Below are positions 16,067 to 24,797 of a stretch of DNA of 50,611 nt, in pieces. Position 1 is the first letter of the stretch, and each line of letters begins with the position of its first letter. The stretch lies in NCBI GenBank assembly GCA_036510225.1, contig DATCEH010000009.1:1-50611 (forward strand), in the 5' to 3' direction. Both the position numbers and the translations under genes were made by a program. Origin of the DNA: Palsa-513 sp036510225. Its GTDB lineage: Bacteria; Actinomycetota; Thermoleophilia; Solirubrobacterales; Solirubrobacteraceae. Under the pieces are notes generated by a model. That model was not told the origin of the DNA and did no database searches. It was given only the letters and a program-made list of their open reading frames with translations.

Positions 16067-16258
16067 TCAGCCGGCCACGTCGCGCACGGCGAGGACGCTC
16101 TCCGCCCGCGCGCACACCACCGGCTTGCCCTCGAGCCATCCGTCGCGGCGCGTCGTCGCCAACCTGCCGGTCCGTGTGCCCGCCGAGACGAACTCCCACC
16201 ACTCGAGATCGGTCATCCTCGGCATCGCGGCCCTCCGGTCGTGCGCGCCCGGCGTCAT
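16067..16258 (-). pseudogene. N-terminal fragment of a PPOX/F420-type flavin-reductase-like protein
   Basis: A 63-residue frame. The segment TDLEWWEFVSAGTRTGRLAT closely resembles the first strand and helix of F420-dependent pyridoxamine-phosphate-oxidase-like proteins. After the following TRRDGW the family continues into a cofactor-binding barrel of another 90 residues or more, whereas here the frame runs into an unrelated tail and stops. It still has a leaderless-type promoter (TAGGAT, 7 nt before the ATG). I read it as a truncated gene; an expressed short protein cannot be excluded. Confidence 0.6.
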
Positions 16259-16265
16259 CGCCCCG

Positions 16266-16271
16266 ATCCTA
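16266..16271 (-). promoter_or_regulatory. -10 box before the PPOX fragment
   Basis: Minus strand TAGGAT, seven bases upstream of the ATG at 16258. Confidence 0.45.
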
Positions 16272-16504
16272 GCGCCCCGGCACGCCCCCGGGACCGCTGG
16301 CCGGCGGCCCGCGGGCGCCCGGGCGGAACGGCCGAAGTTCGCCGGCCCTGTGAGCCAGTCACGGCACGACTGCGTATCACCAGAAGCGCAACGCCCGCCC
16401 GGCGGCGACGGTTCCCGGGTCCCCGGGCCGACCGCCCGGCGGCGGCCGAGGCGGGCACGCTAACGTCGTATGTGGAGTTTCAAATCAAGAGGGAGAGGGA
16501 GCGT

Positions 16505-17134
16505 ATGGCGTATGGGCCGTGTCAGCTGGCATTTGCCCAGGAGGCGGAGAAGGACGGCATCGTGCTGGCGGAACCCTGGTTCAACTGGCTGTGCGAGCAG
16601 GGCCATCTCGGCCTCGACCGGACCGCCGACGAGTCCGAGGACGACGAGATCATCGAGCGGGCGGTCCGCCCGGTCGAGGTCCTCGCCGAGATCTATTCCG
16701 ACCTCGGCGGCGATCTCGCGGTTCGCTACTCCTGCCGCGCCAACATGTTCGTTCCCGGCGACTTCGTCCACGAGCCGACAAACACCCTGATCGAGCTTGA
16801 CGAGGCCTTCCACTTCACGTCCTTTCGCCTGCTGACCCTCGACCTCTATCCCAAGGACGTCGAGCTCGGCTTCGATATCGACGAGTACCGCGAGCTCTGC
16901 CGCAAGCTGGCTCCCGAGTACGACGGCTTCAAGCGCGGCCTCGCCGCCAAGGGCTTCGGGATCGGCGGCCTTCAGCGCCAGCGGGCCTACGACGACGCGC
17001 TCCGCGATCTCGGAGCTGCCGTCGTCGGCCACCCGCCCGTCGTGCGGATCCCCGCGCTCGACGGCGACGGCGCCGCAGCGTACGCCCGCAGCCGCGACTC
17101 CCTAGTCAAGCTGCTCGGCTCGCCAGCCCGCTGA
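16505..17134 (+). CDS. Conserved-looking protein of unknown function, possible PD-(D/E)XK-like fold
   Basis: A 209-residue soluble protein with no signal peptide. The ATG has an excellent ribosome site (GGGAGAGGGAG); a GTG 33 bases upstream, close to a TAACGT box, is an alternative start. The N-terminal half is acidic and helical. The middle contains NTLIELDEAFHFTSF (about residues 97-111), where an acidic residue after a hydrophobic strand, then E-x-x-HF, is reminiscent of the PD-(D/E)XK or very-short-patch nuclease core. The remainder, with DLYPKDVELGFDIDEYREL and GIGGLQRQRAYDD, gives no recognised family. The nuclease idea is weak inference. Confidence 0.75.
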   Translation: MAYGPCQLAFAQEAEKDGIVLAEPWFNWLCEQGHLGLDRTADESEDDEIIERAVRPVEVLAEIYSDLGGDLAVRYSCRANMFVPGDFVHEPTNTLIELDEAFHFTSFRLLTLDLYPKDVELGFDIDEYRELCRKLAPEYDGFKRGLAAKGFGIGGLQRQRAYDDALRDLGAAVVGHPPVVRIPALDGDGAAAYARSRDSLVKLLGSPAR

Positions 17135-17157
17135 CCGCGGCAGCCGGTCTCGTCGCC

Positions 17158-17230
17158 GGCGGCCGGCCTCCCCGGCGGCGTGCCTCCCCGGCGGCCGGCC
17201 TCCCCGGCGGCCGGCCTCCTCGGCGGCGTC
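17158..17230 (+). repeat. Tandem repeat, 4.5 copies of a 16-bp unit
   Basis: Units of GGCGGCCGGCCTCCCC with small variations lie between two convergent genes. Self-complementary GGCCGGCC elements could form hairpins and help terminate both transcripts. Confidence 0.8.
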
Positions 17231-17263
17231 CCAGGACCTCATGGCAGACGGCTTCGCGCCGTC

Positions 17264-17506
17264 CTAGGCCTTGATGCCGACCGCGAAGACCACGTGGCTG
17301 CGAGCCAGCGCCAGGAACGCGTGCCGCGTCGCCTCGCCCCCGCCGTGTGGTCGGACCGTCGCGTCGGTCACCGAGATGAAGTTCCGCTCCCACGCGTTGA
17401 GCATGTCCGAGATCCGGCTCCGGTAGCCCTCCCGCGGGAGCGTCACCGTCCCGGTGATCGTGTGCCGCTCGGTTTCGAACAGCATCAGTTCCTCGCGCTG
17501 GTCCAT
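17264..17506 (-). CDS. Small conserved-type protein (80 aa), DUF6812-like
   Basis: An 80-residue soluble protein: FETERHTITGTVTLPREGYR, then SRISDMLNAWERNFISVTDA, then a hydrophobic end LALARSHVVFAVGIKA. The pattern (strand, LPREGYRSRISD, FISVTDA, a final strand with a His) matches my memory of a small family of unknown function found in Thermoleophilia and relatives, often labelled DUF6812. The name rests on memory only. It lies 65 bp downstream of the NHL protein gene on the same strand. Confidence 0.65.
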   Translation of the reverse strand: MDQREELMLFETERHTITGTVTLPREGYRSRISDMLNAWERNFISVTDATVRPHGGGEATRHAFLALARSHVVFAVGIKA

Positions 17507-17570
17507 GCGGTCCTTGTCGGACGTTTCCCCGTCCCGCTTGAGGCGAGCTCCCCGGAGGTCCCAGCCGGCC

Positions 17571-19841
17571 CTACCGACTCACGTGGTAGTCGGCCCCGAA
17601 CGTCGTCGGTTCGCTCGGGCCGAGGCCGCCACCGGCGACGCTGCTCGCCGAGATGTTGACCAGCGCCCGCAGCCCCCGCCGCCGCTTCTTGCCCAGCGCG
17701 TTTCGCATCAGATCCAGCCCGTGGGCCGTCATCGTCAGGTGGAACTGCTTGATCGCCCCACCCCGCAGCGTGACCGACACCGAGCTGAGACCAGTCCGGG
17801 CCGTGCCGACCTGCGGCGTCACGCGGGCGTGGACCATCAGGCTGCACGCCCGGCTGCAGCTGATCTGCAGCGCGACGCCCCGCCGGGCGAGGATCCCCGT
17901 CCGGTGAAGCAGCGTCACGCTCAGCACCGGCTTCGGCGCCGGCGGCGCCGCGAAGCTCACGAACGCCGCGCACCCAGTCGCCGGCGCGAGGCCCTTGAAC
18001 AGCTGAAGACGGTTGTTGACCGGGTCGGCCACGATCACGTCGCCCCGGCAGTCGACCGTCAGACCCGCCGGATCGATCATCTGCCCGGGCGCCGCCCCCC
18101 GGGTCCCCCACTGGGCGATGAACGCACCCTCGCCCGAGAACTTCTCGATCCGGCTGTTCGTCTTGTCAGACACGTAGACGTCGCCCCCGCCGTCGACCGC
18201 GATCCCATCCGGGTCGCGGAAGCGCCCGTTCGTCCCGCCCCGCTTGCCCCACTCCCGGATGAACACGCCCCCAGGATCGAGCTCGACGACCCGGTTGTTG
18301 CCGGTGTCCGCCACGTAGATGTCGCCCGCCGTGTTGACCGCCACGGCCGTCGGTGAGAGGAACTCGCCCGGCCCCGACCCGGTCGCTCCGATCGTGTCGG
18401 CCGTCGTGCTTCCCGGCTGGAAGATCGCCAGCTGGTTCTGTGCGCTGTCGGCGACGATCGTGTCCCCGTTCGGGCTTGCCGCCACGCCTGCCGGCGCGCC
18501 CGACGAGCTCGGCCCGAGCACGCCGAACGGCGCACCCGACCGGGTCAGCTCCTGCGTCCGGTGATTGTTCGTGTCGGCCACCTCGAGGCCCCCCGACAGA
18601 TCGAAGATCGCGTCCTCCGGGCCCGAGAACTGACCCGCCCCGCTTCCCCCGCTCCCGACCGTCGCCCCGAACTGGTCGTTCGGCAGGAGCTCCTCGACCC
18701 GGTTGTCGCCCGTGTCGGCGACGACCAGCGCCCCGCTCGGCTCGGCGTTGACCCCCTCCGGCGACGTGAATATGCCATCCGACCGGCCTGAGCGGCCGAA
18801 GAACCCTCCAACCGCCCCACCCGGCCCGAACACGTCGACCCGTCCGTTGCCCGCATCCGCGACATACACGACGCCCGCCCCGTTGGCCACCAGCGCCCGC
18901 GGGAAGGACATCTGGCCCGGCGCCGAACCGGCCGCGCCGAAGCTCGTCACGTAGCCGAGCTGTGGGTTGAACTCCTCGACCCGGTCGTTGTTGTTGTCGG
19001 CCACATACAGGTCACCCGCACCGTCGAGCGCCACGTCGTACGGGTAGGTGAACTGCCCCGGTCCCGTCCCCAGCGTCCCGACCTGCGCCAGGAACGTCCC
19101 GTCGAGCCCGAACTCCTCGACCCGATGATTGTCGTCGTCGGCCACGAACACGGCCGCCCCGTTGGCCACCACGCCCTTCGGGTACTTGAACTGACCCGGC
19201 CCCGTTCCCGCCGACCCGAAGCTGATCGGGTTGCTCCCGTCGAGATCGAACCGCTCGACCCGCTGGTTGTCGGTGTCCGAGACGAAGACATACGGGCCCG
19301 CCACAGCGATTCCCCCGCCCGCGCCCTCCGCATTGCCGCTGCCCGCCCCGACCCGCAGCTGCCCAAGACTCGAGCCGGCCGACCCCCACGCGCTGATGAA
19401 GGTGCCGTTCGGATCGAACTTCTCGACCCGGTCGTGAGTCGCGTCGAGCACGTAGACGTTCCCCGCCGCATCGGTGTCCAGCCCGCCGACCGCGCCCAGC
19501 TGGCCCTGACCCGCACCCGCCTCGCCCCACTCGGTCTCAAACGCCCCGACCGCCGAGAACTTCTGCACGACGTCGGTCAGCTGGTCGGCCACGTACACAT
19601 CTCCCGCCGGCCCGACCGCGATCGCCTGGGGAAAGCGCAGAACCCCCTCCGCCCGCTGGCCGATGATCGACACGTCGGTGTACGGACACGCCGCGTCGCC
19701 CGGGCACGGACCCTGGGCCACGGCCGTCGCCGGACCGCCGAGCCAGCCGCCGATCACCACGACCACGACCGTCAGCAGGCCGAGGTCGGTGCGTCGTGGG
19801 CTGAGCAGAGCCCTCCGCGGCCCGTGAAGTCTGATCGGCAT
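17571..19841 (-). CDS. Secreted NHL-repeat beta-propeller protein
   Basis: A 756-residue exported protein. A basic N-terminus with a hydrophobic segment (about 20-43, LGLLTVVVVVIGGWLGG) acts as signal peptide or anchor. The body contains about 12 NHL repeats, each with a core like GDVYVADQLTDVVQKF or GDIYVADTGNNRVVEL followed by GSAG-x-x-GQF or GT-x-G-x-GQL, enough for two six-bladed propellers. A C-terminal domain of about 130 residues (KPVLSVTLLHRTG, SCSRACSLMVHARV) resembles a small beta-sandwich found on many exported proteins of this group. The ATG is preceded by GGAGG at 11 nt. NHL propellers generally mediate binding; no catalytic site is visible. Confidence 0.88.
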   Translation of the reverse strand: MPIRLHGPRRALLSPRRTDLGLLTVVVVVIGGWLGGPATAVAQGPCPGDAACPYTDVSIIGQRAEGVLRFPQAIAVGPAGDVYVADQLTDVVQKFSAVGAFETEWGEAGAGQGQLGAVGGLDTDAAGNVYVLDATHDRVEKFDPNGTFISAWGSAGSSLGQLRVGAGSGNAEGAGGGIAVAGPYVFVSDTDNQRVERFDLDGSNPISFGSAGTGPGQFKYPKGVVANGAAVFVADDDNHRVEEFGLDGTFLAQVGTLGTGPGQFTYPYDVALDGAGDLYVADNNNDRVEEFNPQLGYVTSFGAAGSAPGQMSFPRALVANGAGVVYVADAGNGRVDVFGPGGAVGGFFGRSGRSDGIFTSPEGVNAEPSGALVVADTGDNRVEELLPNDQFGATVGSGGSGAGQFSGPEDAIFDLSGGLEVADTNNHRTQELTRSGAPFGVLGPSSSGAPAGVAASPNGDTIVADSAQNQLAIFQPGSTTADTIGATGSGPGEFLSPTAVAVNTAGDIYVADTGNNRVVELDPGGVFIREWGKRGGTNGRFRDPDGIAVDGGGDVYVSDKTNSRIEKFSGEGAFIAQWGTRGAAPGQMIDPAGLTVDCRGDVIVADPVNNRLQLFKGLAPATGCAAFVSFAAPPAPKPVLSVTLLHRTGILARRGVALQISCSRACSLMVHARVTPQVGTARTGLSSVSVTLRGGAIKQFHLTMTAHGLDLMRNALGKKRRRGLRALVNISASSVAGGGLGPSEPTTFGADYHVSR

Positions 19842-20097
19842 CCGGCGCTCGACCTCCGCTGGTCGTCGTTTGCCCTCCAAAGGGTGCCCGACCCCGCCTT
19901 CGAACGACGCACTCCCGCGTCGTGCGCCCCGGCCGGACCGCCCCTGTCTGGGCTCACAACACGCGGTCGGCCAGAACGGAGCGGCCTGCCCGACCCCCAC
20001 CGACCCGACTCGCTCCCCCGACCCCCCGACCGCCGTCGACCGGCCATCGACAACACCGTACGCCCGCCGCCCCCCCGCAGCCCCGCCGGGCCGGTGC

Positions 20098-21213
20098 TCA
20101 GTCGGTCGACACGCGGTCCGCCCTGGTGCTCTCGTCGACCTCGCCCGGCTCGTTTCGCAGGCCGCCGACGACGTACAGCGGCCGCTGCTTCACCTCGTCG
20201 TAGATCCGCCCGACGTACTCGCCGATCAGCCCGATCGCGATCAGCTGGATTCCCCCGAGCATCAGGATCGCGATCGTGATCGCCCCGAAACCCGGCAGGT
20301 ACGACCCGAGGATGCGCAGCACGATGACGACCGGGATTGCCAGGAACGCGATCCCCGAGAAGAGGAAGCCGAGATACGTCGACACCTGCAGCGGCACGTG
20401 CGAGAACGACGAGATCGCGTCGAGTGAGAACCGCAGCATCTTCCGCAGCGGGTACTTCGTCTCGCCCGCGTGCCGCGCGTCCCGCTGGTAGCCGATCGCC
20501 GTCTGCGTGAAGCCCACCCAGACCGTCATGCCCCGCAGGAACCGGCTCCGCTCACCCATCGAAAGCAGCGCATCCAACGCCCTTCTGTCGAGCAGCCGGA
20601 AATCCCCGGAGTTCGGCTCGAGATCGACCTGCGCCAGCTTGTCGAACAGCTTGTAGAACCACGACGCCGTCGCCAGCTTGAACCGAGTCTCCCCCTCCCG
20701 CCGGTCCCGGACCGCGTAGACGACGTCCGATCCCTCAGCCCACAGGTCGACCATCCTGCCGATCAGCTCCGGCGGGTCCTGCAGGTCGGCGTCCAGCATC
20801 CCGACCACGTTGCCCCGCGCGTGCTCCAGGCCTGCCGTCAGCGCCGCCTGGTGGCCGAAGTTCCGCGACAGGTGGACGACCCGCAGGCGCGGGTCGCCGT
20901 CTGCCAGCCGGTCGAGGATCTCCCCCGTCGCATCCCGGCTCCCATCGTTGACGACGATCAACTCGTACTCGAAGCCCGCCAACGCGGCACTCGCCCGATC
21001 GTAGAACGCCTCCACCAGCTCCTCCTCGTCGAAGACCGGCGCGCACACGCTCAACAGCTCCACCGTCCGCCGCCCCCCGATCCGCCCCGCCGCCGGCTTC
21101 CCCTCGACTGCCGTCGCCTCCGCCACGCGTCCCGTCGGCCCCGCCACGCGCGCGGTCGCCTCCGACTCGCTCACGCCGGGGTTCGCTCTGGGTTTCGGGT
21201 CGGACGACGGCAT
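20098..21213 (-). CDS. GtrB-type polyprenyl-phosphate glycosyltransferase (GT2)
   Basis: A 371-residue membrane enzyme that should transfer a sugar from a nucleotide donor to undecaprenyl phosphate. A long Ala-rich N-terminal extension (about 1-55) precedes a GT-A domain with VCAPVFDEEE, LIVVNDGSRDATG and the metal-binding DAD in MLDADLQDPPELI. NFGHQAALTAGLE and the RFLRGM segment are typical of the dolichol-phosphate-mannose-synthase-like family. Two C-terminal membrane helices (about 275-300 and 305-335) end with GEYVGRIYDEVKQRP, the usual GtrB tail. It diverges from gtrA and the GT39 gene, and together they form a complete lipid-linked glycosylation set. The sugar (glucose, mannose or other) is not decidable. 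Confidence 0.9.
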   Translation of the reverse strand: MPSSDPKPRANPGVSESEATARVAGPTGRVAEATAVEGKPAAGRIGGRRTVELLSVCAPVFDEEELVEAFYDRASAALAGFEYELIVVNDGSRDATGEILDRLADGDPRLRVVHLSRNFGHQAALTAGLEHARGNVVGMLDADLQDPPELIGRMVDLWAEGSDVVYAVRDRREGETRFKLATASWFYKLFDKLAQVDLEPNSGDFRLLDRRALDALLSMGERSRFLRGMTVWVGFTQTAIGYQRDARHAGETKYPLRKMLRFSLDAISSFSHVPLQVSTYLGFLFSGIAFLAIPVVIVLRILGSYLPGFGAITIAILMLGGIQLIAIGLIGEYVGRIYDEVKQRPLYVVGGLRNEPGEVDESTRADRVSTD

Positions 21214-21259
21214 CGATTTGCGCTGCGACGCGTCCCACCGGCGACGGCACGCGTCGCCA

Positions 21260-21265
21260 GAGATT
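21260..21265 (-). promoter_or_regulatory. Candidate -10 box of the GtrB gene
   Basis: Minus strand TAATCT, about 46 nt upstream of the ATG at 21213, in the region shared with the divergent gtrA. Confidence 0.4.
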
Positions 21266-21356
21266 AGACCGCCGGTCGCCCGGTCGAGCCCTCGGCTTAA
21301 CTCGCCATAACCCCTCCGATCCGGATTCCAACCCCTCGTGCTTCATTCTGTGGGCG

Positions 21357-21815
21357 ATGACCCCGCTCCAGAGAACCAGCCGACCCGTCCCGCCGATCCT
21401 CGCCCAGCTGATCCGCTACGGCGCCGTCGGCGCCTCGAACACCCTGATCGGCTTCGGCGTCTACGCCCTTTGCGTAGACCTCTTCCAGATCCAGTACGAG
21501 GTCTCCCTCACGATCGCCTACATCGTCGGCGCGCTCAACGGATACCTCCTCAACCGCCGGTGGACCTTCAAGGCCCACGACGTCGACCATTCGTCCTCGA
21601 CCTGGCGCTACGCCGCCGTCCAGACCGCCGCCTTCCTGACGAACCTCGCCCTCCTTCACGCCGCCGTCGCCTGGCTCTCCGTCGAGAAGCTGATCGCCCA
21701 GGCCGTGATCTTCCCGATCGTCTTCGTCCTCACCTTCATCCCCAACCGCCTCTGGTCCTTCGCCCACCGGGCAACCCCCGTCGCCCCCGTCGCGCCCGGC
21801 TCGCCGTCTCGATGA
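21357..21815 (+). CDS. GtrA-family membrane protein
   Basis: A 152-residue protein with four membrane helices. The signature QLIRYGAVGASNTLIGFGVY at the start, YIVGALNGYLLNRRWTF in the middle and PNRLWSF at the end are hallmarks of GtrA/DPMS-like proteins. These are believed to flip or help present polyprenyl-phosphate sugars across the membrane. It is divergent from the GtrB gene and overlaps the following GT39 gene by four bases (ATGA), which indicates translational coupling and a shared pathway. Confidence 0.92.
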   Translation: MTPLQRTSRPVPPILAQLIRYGAVGASNTLIGFGVYALCVDLFQIQYEVSLTIAYIVGALNGYLLNRRWTFKAHDVDHSSSTWRYAAVQTAAFLTNLALLHAAVAWLSVEKLIAQAVIFPIVFVLTFIPNRLWSFAHRATPVAPVAPGSPSR

Positions 21816-24082
21816 GCAAGAAGCGCCGCAAGCCCGCGTCCCGAGCTCGACCCCGCCCCCCGCGACCAGGCCACCCGTCCGCGCGCTCCGCCGCCCCGTC
21901 TCCCCCCGCCGGAGCGTCCAGCCCGTCCCCGGCGTCGACCCCCCCGACCGCCCGGTCACGCCTGCCTTCCGACGGGTCCGGCCCTGCGGGATCGGGGTCC
22001 GGGTCGCCTCCGGCGCCCGGGCTCGCCGGCGACCGCCGGTGGATGCTCGCAATCGCGGCGATCACCCTGCTCGGCGCCGTCCTCCGACTGGTCGCCCTCG
22101 GCCGAGTCCCGGACACCCCGTTCTACGACGCGGCCGTTCGATCGATGACCGGTTCGTGGCACAACTTCTTCTACGGGGCCTTCGACCCCAACGCCAGCGC
22201 CGCGGTCGACAAGCCGCCGATCGATCTCTGGGTCCAGGTGATCACCGTCAAGCTGATCGGCTTCAGCTCGACCGCCCTCAAGCTCCCGTCGGCCCTCGCC
22301 GCCAGCGCGGCCGTTCCCCTGCTCTACGACCTCGTCCGCAGGGTTGCCGGCCGGACCGCCGGCCTTGCCAGCGCCGTGACGCTAGCCGTTCTCCCGGTCG
22401 CCGTCGTCACAGCCCGGAGCGACACGATGGATTCGTTGATGATGGCGCTGCTCGTCGCCGACGCCTGGCTCCTCCTGCGCTACGCCGAGCGCCGCCAGCT
22501 ACGCTGGCTCCTGCTCGCCGCCGTCATCCTCGGGATCGACTTCAACGTCAAGCTCTTCGAGGCGCTGATCCCCGTCCCGGCGTTTCTCGTCTTCCTCTGG
22601 ATGAGCTCGTACGCCGACGGCCTCCGCCTGCGCCTGGGGAGGCTCGCCGCGGCCGCCGCCGTCTTCGTCGTCGTCGCGCTCTCCTGGCTCGTGGTCGTCT
22701 CCCTGACCCCCCGTCACGACCGTCCCTATCCGGTCGGCTCGACCAACGGGAGCGTCTGGAACGCCGTCTTCGTCTACAACGGGTCCGCCCGCCTGACCCA
22801 GGCGCCACGCCCGTCGAGCTTCGAATCTCCGGCCGCCCCGACGGGCGCGAGCGCCGGGGCGAGCGTGGGGGCGGGGGCGAGCGTGGGGGTCGGGGCGAGT
22901 GCGGGCACGGGGGCGAGTGCGGGCACGGGGGCGACGTCGTCGAATGCGCCGCGGGCGAAGGCGCATCCGAAGGCCCGTTCGTCGAGTGCGCCGGCCGGGC
23001 CGTTTCGCCTCTTCAAGCGCTCGCTGGTCGACTTCGGCGGCCTCGTCGGGACGGTCCTCTTCGCCGGGATCGTGCTCGGCCTGCTGACGCTGCTCGGGTC
23101 GTCCACGCGCCTCGTCCGTCCCCCGCCGGATGCGCCCCGCGAGGAGCGCATCCGCCGGGCGGCGATCATCGGCCTCGGTGTCTGGCTCGTCACCGGGGTC
23201 GTCCTGTTCTCCTTCTCCGGCCGGGTCCATCCCCGCTATCTCGAGGCCTTCACGCCGGCCGTGGCCGTGACGGTCGGCCTCTCGGTCAGCGTCCTCGCCG
23301 GTCGTCTGCGCGACCTCTCGAGCTTCTATGTCCTCGCCGCCGGGCTCGGCCTCGCGCTGCTCGAATCGCTCACCGCCATCGGCCCCGGCACGCTCGCCCG
23401 CGCCGGGCTCGCCGTCGGGTTCCTCGTCACGATCGTCGGCGGTGGGCTGGCTCTTCGCGAGCTGCGCCTCGCCCCGAGCCCGACCTCGACGGCCGCGGGT
23501 CGGGGCAGGGGCAGGGGCGGCGCCGGCGCCGGGGCCGGGGGCGGGTCCGGGGGCGGGTCCGGGGGCGGGTCCGGGTCAGGGGGCGGGGCCGGCCGGCGGT
23601 GGTCGGAGCCGGCGATCGTCGTGATCTTCAGCCTGATCGGGATCCTCGCGTTCCCGATCGCCCGCGATATCAGCCTGATCCGCGACCACAGCGGCGTCCA
23701 GGCGGCCTCGCCGGAGTTCGCCCCGCGGCTGGCGGCGGCCCTCTCGACGTACCTCCGCGACCATCAGGGGAGCGCCAGGTATGAGTTCGCGGCGACCGCC
23801 CCGAGCATCGCGGCGCCGCTGATCATCCAGGATCCCCGACCGATCCTCCTGCTCACGACGGTCGACGCCCGCCCGCTGGTCACGCTCGCCCAACTCCAGG
23901 CGGCGATCGCCGCCCACACGGTCTCCTACGTGGTCATGCACGGCCGCTGTCCGCATCCGCCGTACCACGTCCTCCCGGCCTGCTCGGCCGCGGCCGAATG
24001 GGCCCAGGCCAACGGCCAGGACGTGACCGGCGAGCTCGGCGATCCGGCGGCGAGGACGGGCGTCCTCTTCCGGGTTGGCTAA
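21812..24082 (+). CDS. GT39-family (YkcB-like) membrane glycosyltransferase
   Basis: A 756-residue GT-C enzyme that uses lipid-phosphate sugars on the outer face of the membrane. A disordered Pro/Ser/Arg-rich N-terminus of about 70 residues leads into about 11-12 helices. The first extracytoplasmic loop has the family motif FYDAAVRSM, then SWHNFFYG and AVDKPPIDLW, containing the putative catalytic Asp. Further motifs are ARSDTMDSLMM and FNVKLFEAL. A low-complexity Gly/Ala/Ser insertion (about 345-390) and a Gly/Ser run (about 565-595) interrupt the loops. A soluble C-terminal domain follows (RPILLLTTVDARPLV, YVVMHGRCP). The ATGA overlap with gtrA fixes the start. Acceptor (protein, teichoic or wall polymer) unknown. 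Confidence 0.88.
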   Translation: MSKKRRKPASRARPRPPRPGHPSARSAAPSPPAGASSPSPASTPPTARSRLPSDGSGPAGSGSGSPPAPGLAGDRRWMLAIAAITLLGAVLRLVALGRVPDTPFYDAAVRSMTGSWHNFFYGAFDPNASAAVDKPPIDLWVQVITVKLIGFSSTALKLPSALAASAAVPLLYDLVRRVAGRTAGLASAVTLAVLPVAVVTARSDTMDSLMMALLVADAWLLLRYAERRQLRWLLLAAVILGIDFNVKLFEALIPVPAFLVFLWMSSYADGLRLRLGRLAAAAAVFVVVALSWLVVVSLTPRHDRPYPVGSTNGSVWNAVFVYNGSARLTQAPRPSSFESPAAPTGASAGASVGAGASVGVGASAGTGASAGTGATSSNAPRAKAHPKARSSSAPAGPFRLFKRSLVDFGGLVGTVLFAGIVLGLLTLLGSSTRLVRPPPDAPREERIRRAAIIGLGVWLVTGVVLFSFSGRVHPRYLEAFTPAVAVTVGLSVSVLAGRLRDLSSFYVLAAGLGLALLESLTAIGPGTLARAGLAVGFLVTIVGGGLALRELRLAPSPTSTAAGRGRGRGGAGAGAGGGSGGGSGGGSGSGGGAGRRWSEPAIVVIFSLIGILAFPIARDISLIRDHSGVQAASPEFAPRLAAALSTYLRDHQGSARYEFAATAPSIAAPLIIQDPRPILLLTTVDARPLVTLAQLQAAIAAHTVSYVVMHGRCPHPPYHVLPACSAAAEWAQANGQDVTGELGDPAARTGVLFRVG

Positions 24083-24085
24083 GCT
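24080..24085 (+). promoter_or_regulatory. -10 box of cyanase overlapping the upstream stop codon
   Basis: TAAGCT uses the TAA stop of the GT39 gene and lies eight bases before the cynS ATG. This suggests an independent leaderless promoter inside the end of the previous gene. Confidence 0.45.
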
Positions 24086-24093
24086 CGTCCGAG

Positions 24094-24537
24094 ATGACTC
24101 GGCAGGAGGCTTGCGAAGCCGCCGCGGCGGCGATGCGAGAGCGCAACGTGACGTTTGCGAAGCTCGCGGCCGAGCTCGACCGCCCGCCGGTCTGGGTCGC
24201 CGCGGCTGTCCTTGGCCAGCATCCCTTCCCGGCGGCCGACGCCGCCAGGCTCGTCGAACTGCTCGGTCTCGGGCCGGGCGTGGCCGCCCTCCTCGAGCAG
24301 GTCCCGACCCGCGGCGGGCTTGACGGCGCCGTTCCGGTCGATCCGACCGTCTACCGCCTCTACGAGGTGATCCAGGTCTACGGCCCGGCCCTGAAGGCTT
24401 TGATCCACGAGGAGTTCGGCGACGGCATCATGAGCGCGATCAACTTCAAGATCGACCTCGAGCGGGTTCCCGACCCGGCCGGTGATCGTGTCCGGATCAC
24501 GCTCGACGGGAAGTTCCTCCCCTACCAGTGGGGTTAG
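24094..24537 (+). CDS. cynS: Cyanate hydratase (cyanase)
   Basis: A 147-residue decamer-forming enzyme that converts cyanate and bicarbonate to ammonia and CO2, detoxifying cyanate and releasing nitrogen. The N-terminal helical HTH-like domain (about 1-75) precedes the catalytic domain. The invariant residues are present: Arg88 and Glu91 in YRLYEVIQVYG and Ser114 in GIMSAINF, offset by eight from the E. coli numbering 96, 99 and 122. Length is normal. The start codon follows the GT39 stop by 11 bases, but cynS probably has its own promoter and is not functionally linked to glycosylation. No cynR or cynT is nearby. Confidence 0.95.
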   Translation: MTRQEACEAAAAAMRERNVTFAKLAAELDRPPVWVAAAVLGQHPFPAADAARLVELLGLGPGVAALLEQVPTRGGLDGAVPVDPTVYRLYEVIQVYGPALKALIHEEFGDGIMSAINFKIDLERVPDPAGDRVRITLDGKFLPYQWG

Positions 24538-24574
24538 ACGGGGCCGGACGGGCTGGAGGAGTGCGGAGCCGTCG

Positions 24575-24797
24575 GGCGAGCATGCCGTCGAGGATCACCG
24601 GCCGGGCTCGGGAGGTCAGCGATCCTTGCAAGCCGTTGCCTCGAAGGGGCCATCGCCGGGTTCGCAAGGTCCCGTCGAGGATCATTCGGGCCGGGCTCGA
24701 GAGGTCGCGCGGCGCTCTCTGCCAGTGGGACTGGGTGGTGGAGAAGGGGACTCTCTTCAAGGAAATAGCTGCCTGAGTCAGGCAACCACTTTGCGAT
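24575..24797 (+). repeat. Dispersed palindrome-bearing repeat, copy 2
   Basis: Lies between the convergent cynS and methyltransferase genes. It contains two diverged tandem blocks beginning GTCGAGGATCA (near 24587 and 24674), each continuing with a CCGGGCTCG-x-GAGGTC motif, then TGGTGGAGAAGGGGACTC, and ends with the palindrome core AGCTGCCTGAGTCAGGCAAC at about 24768-24787. Copy 1 matches it in inverse orientation, including 22 identical bases at 24575-24596. The ATCGCCGGGTTCGCAAGGTC block at 24652-24671 recurs with minor changes in copy 3. The rest of 24538-24989 shows no gene I can support. Confidence 0.78.

Noticed and set aside
17571..20279. Long open frames on both strands across the NHL gene
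   Set aside because: They are Arg/Pro/Asp-rich shadows created by high GC in third positions; only the minus frame has repeats, a signal segment and a ribosome site.
22850..23590. Gly/Ala/Ser-coding repeats inside the GT39 gene as an insertion element
   Set aside because: They stay in frame, fall in predicted outside loops and have counterparts in related YkcB-like enzymes.
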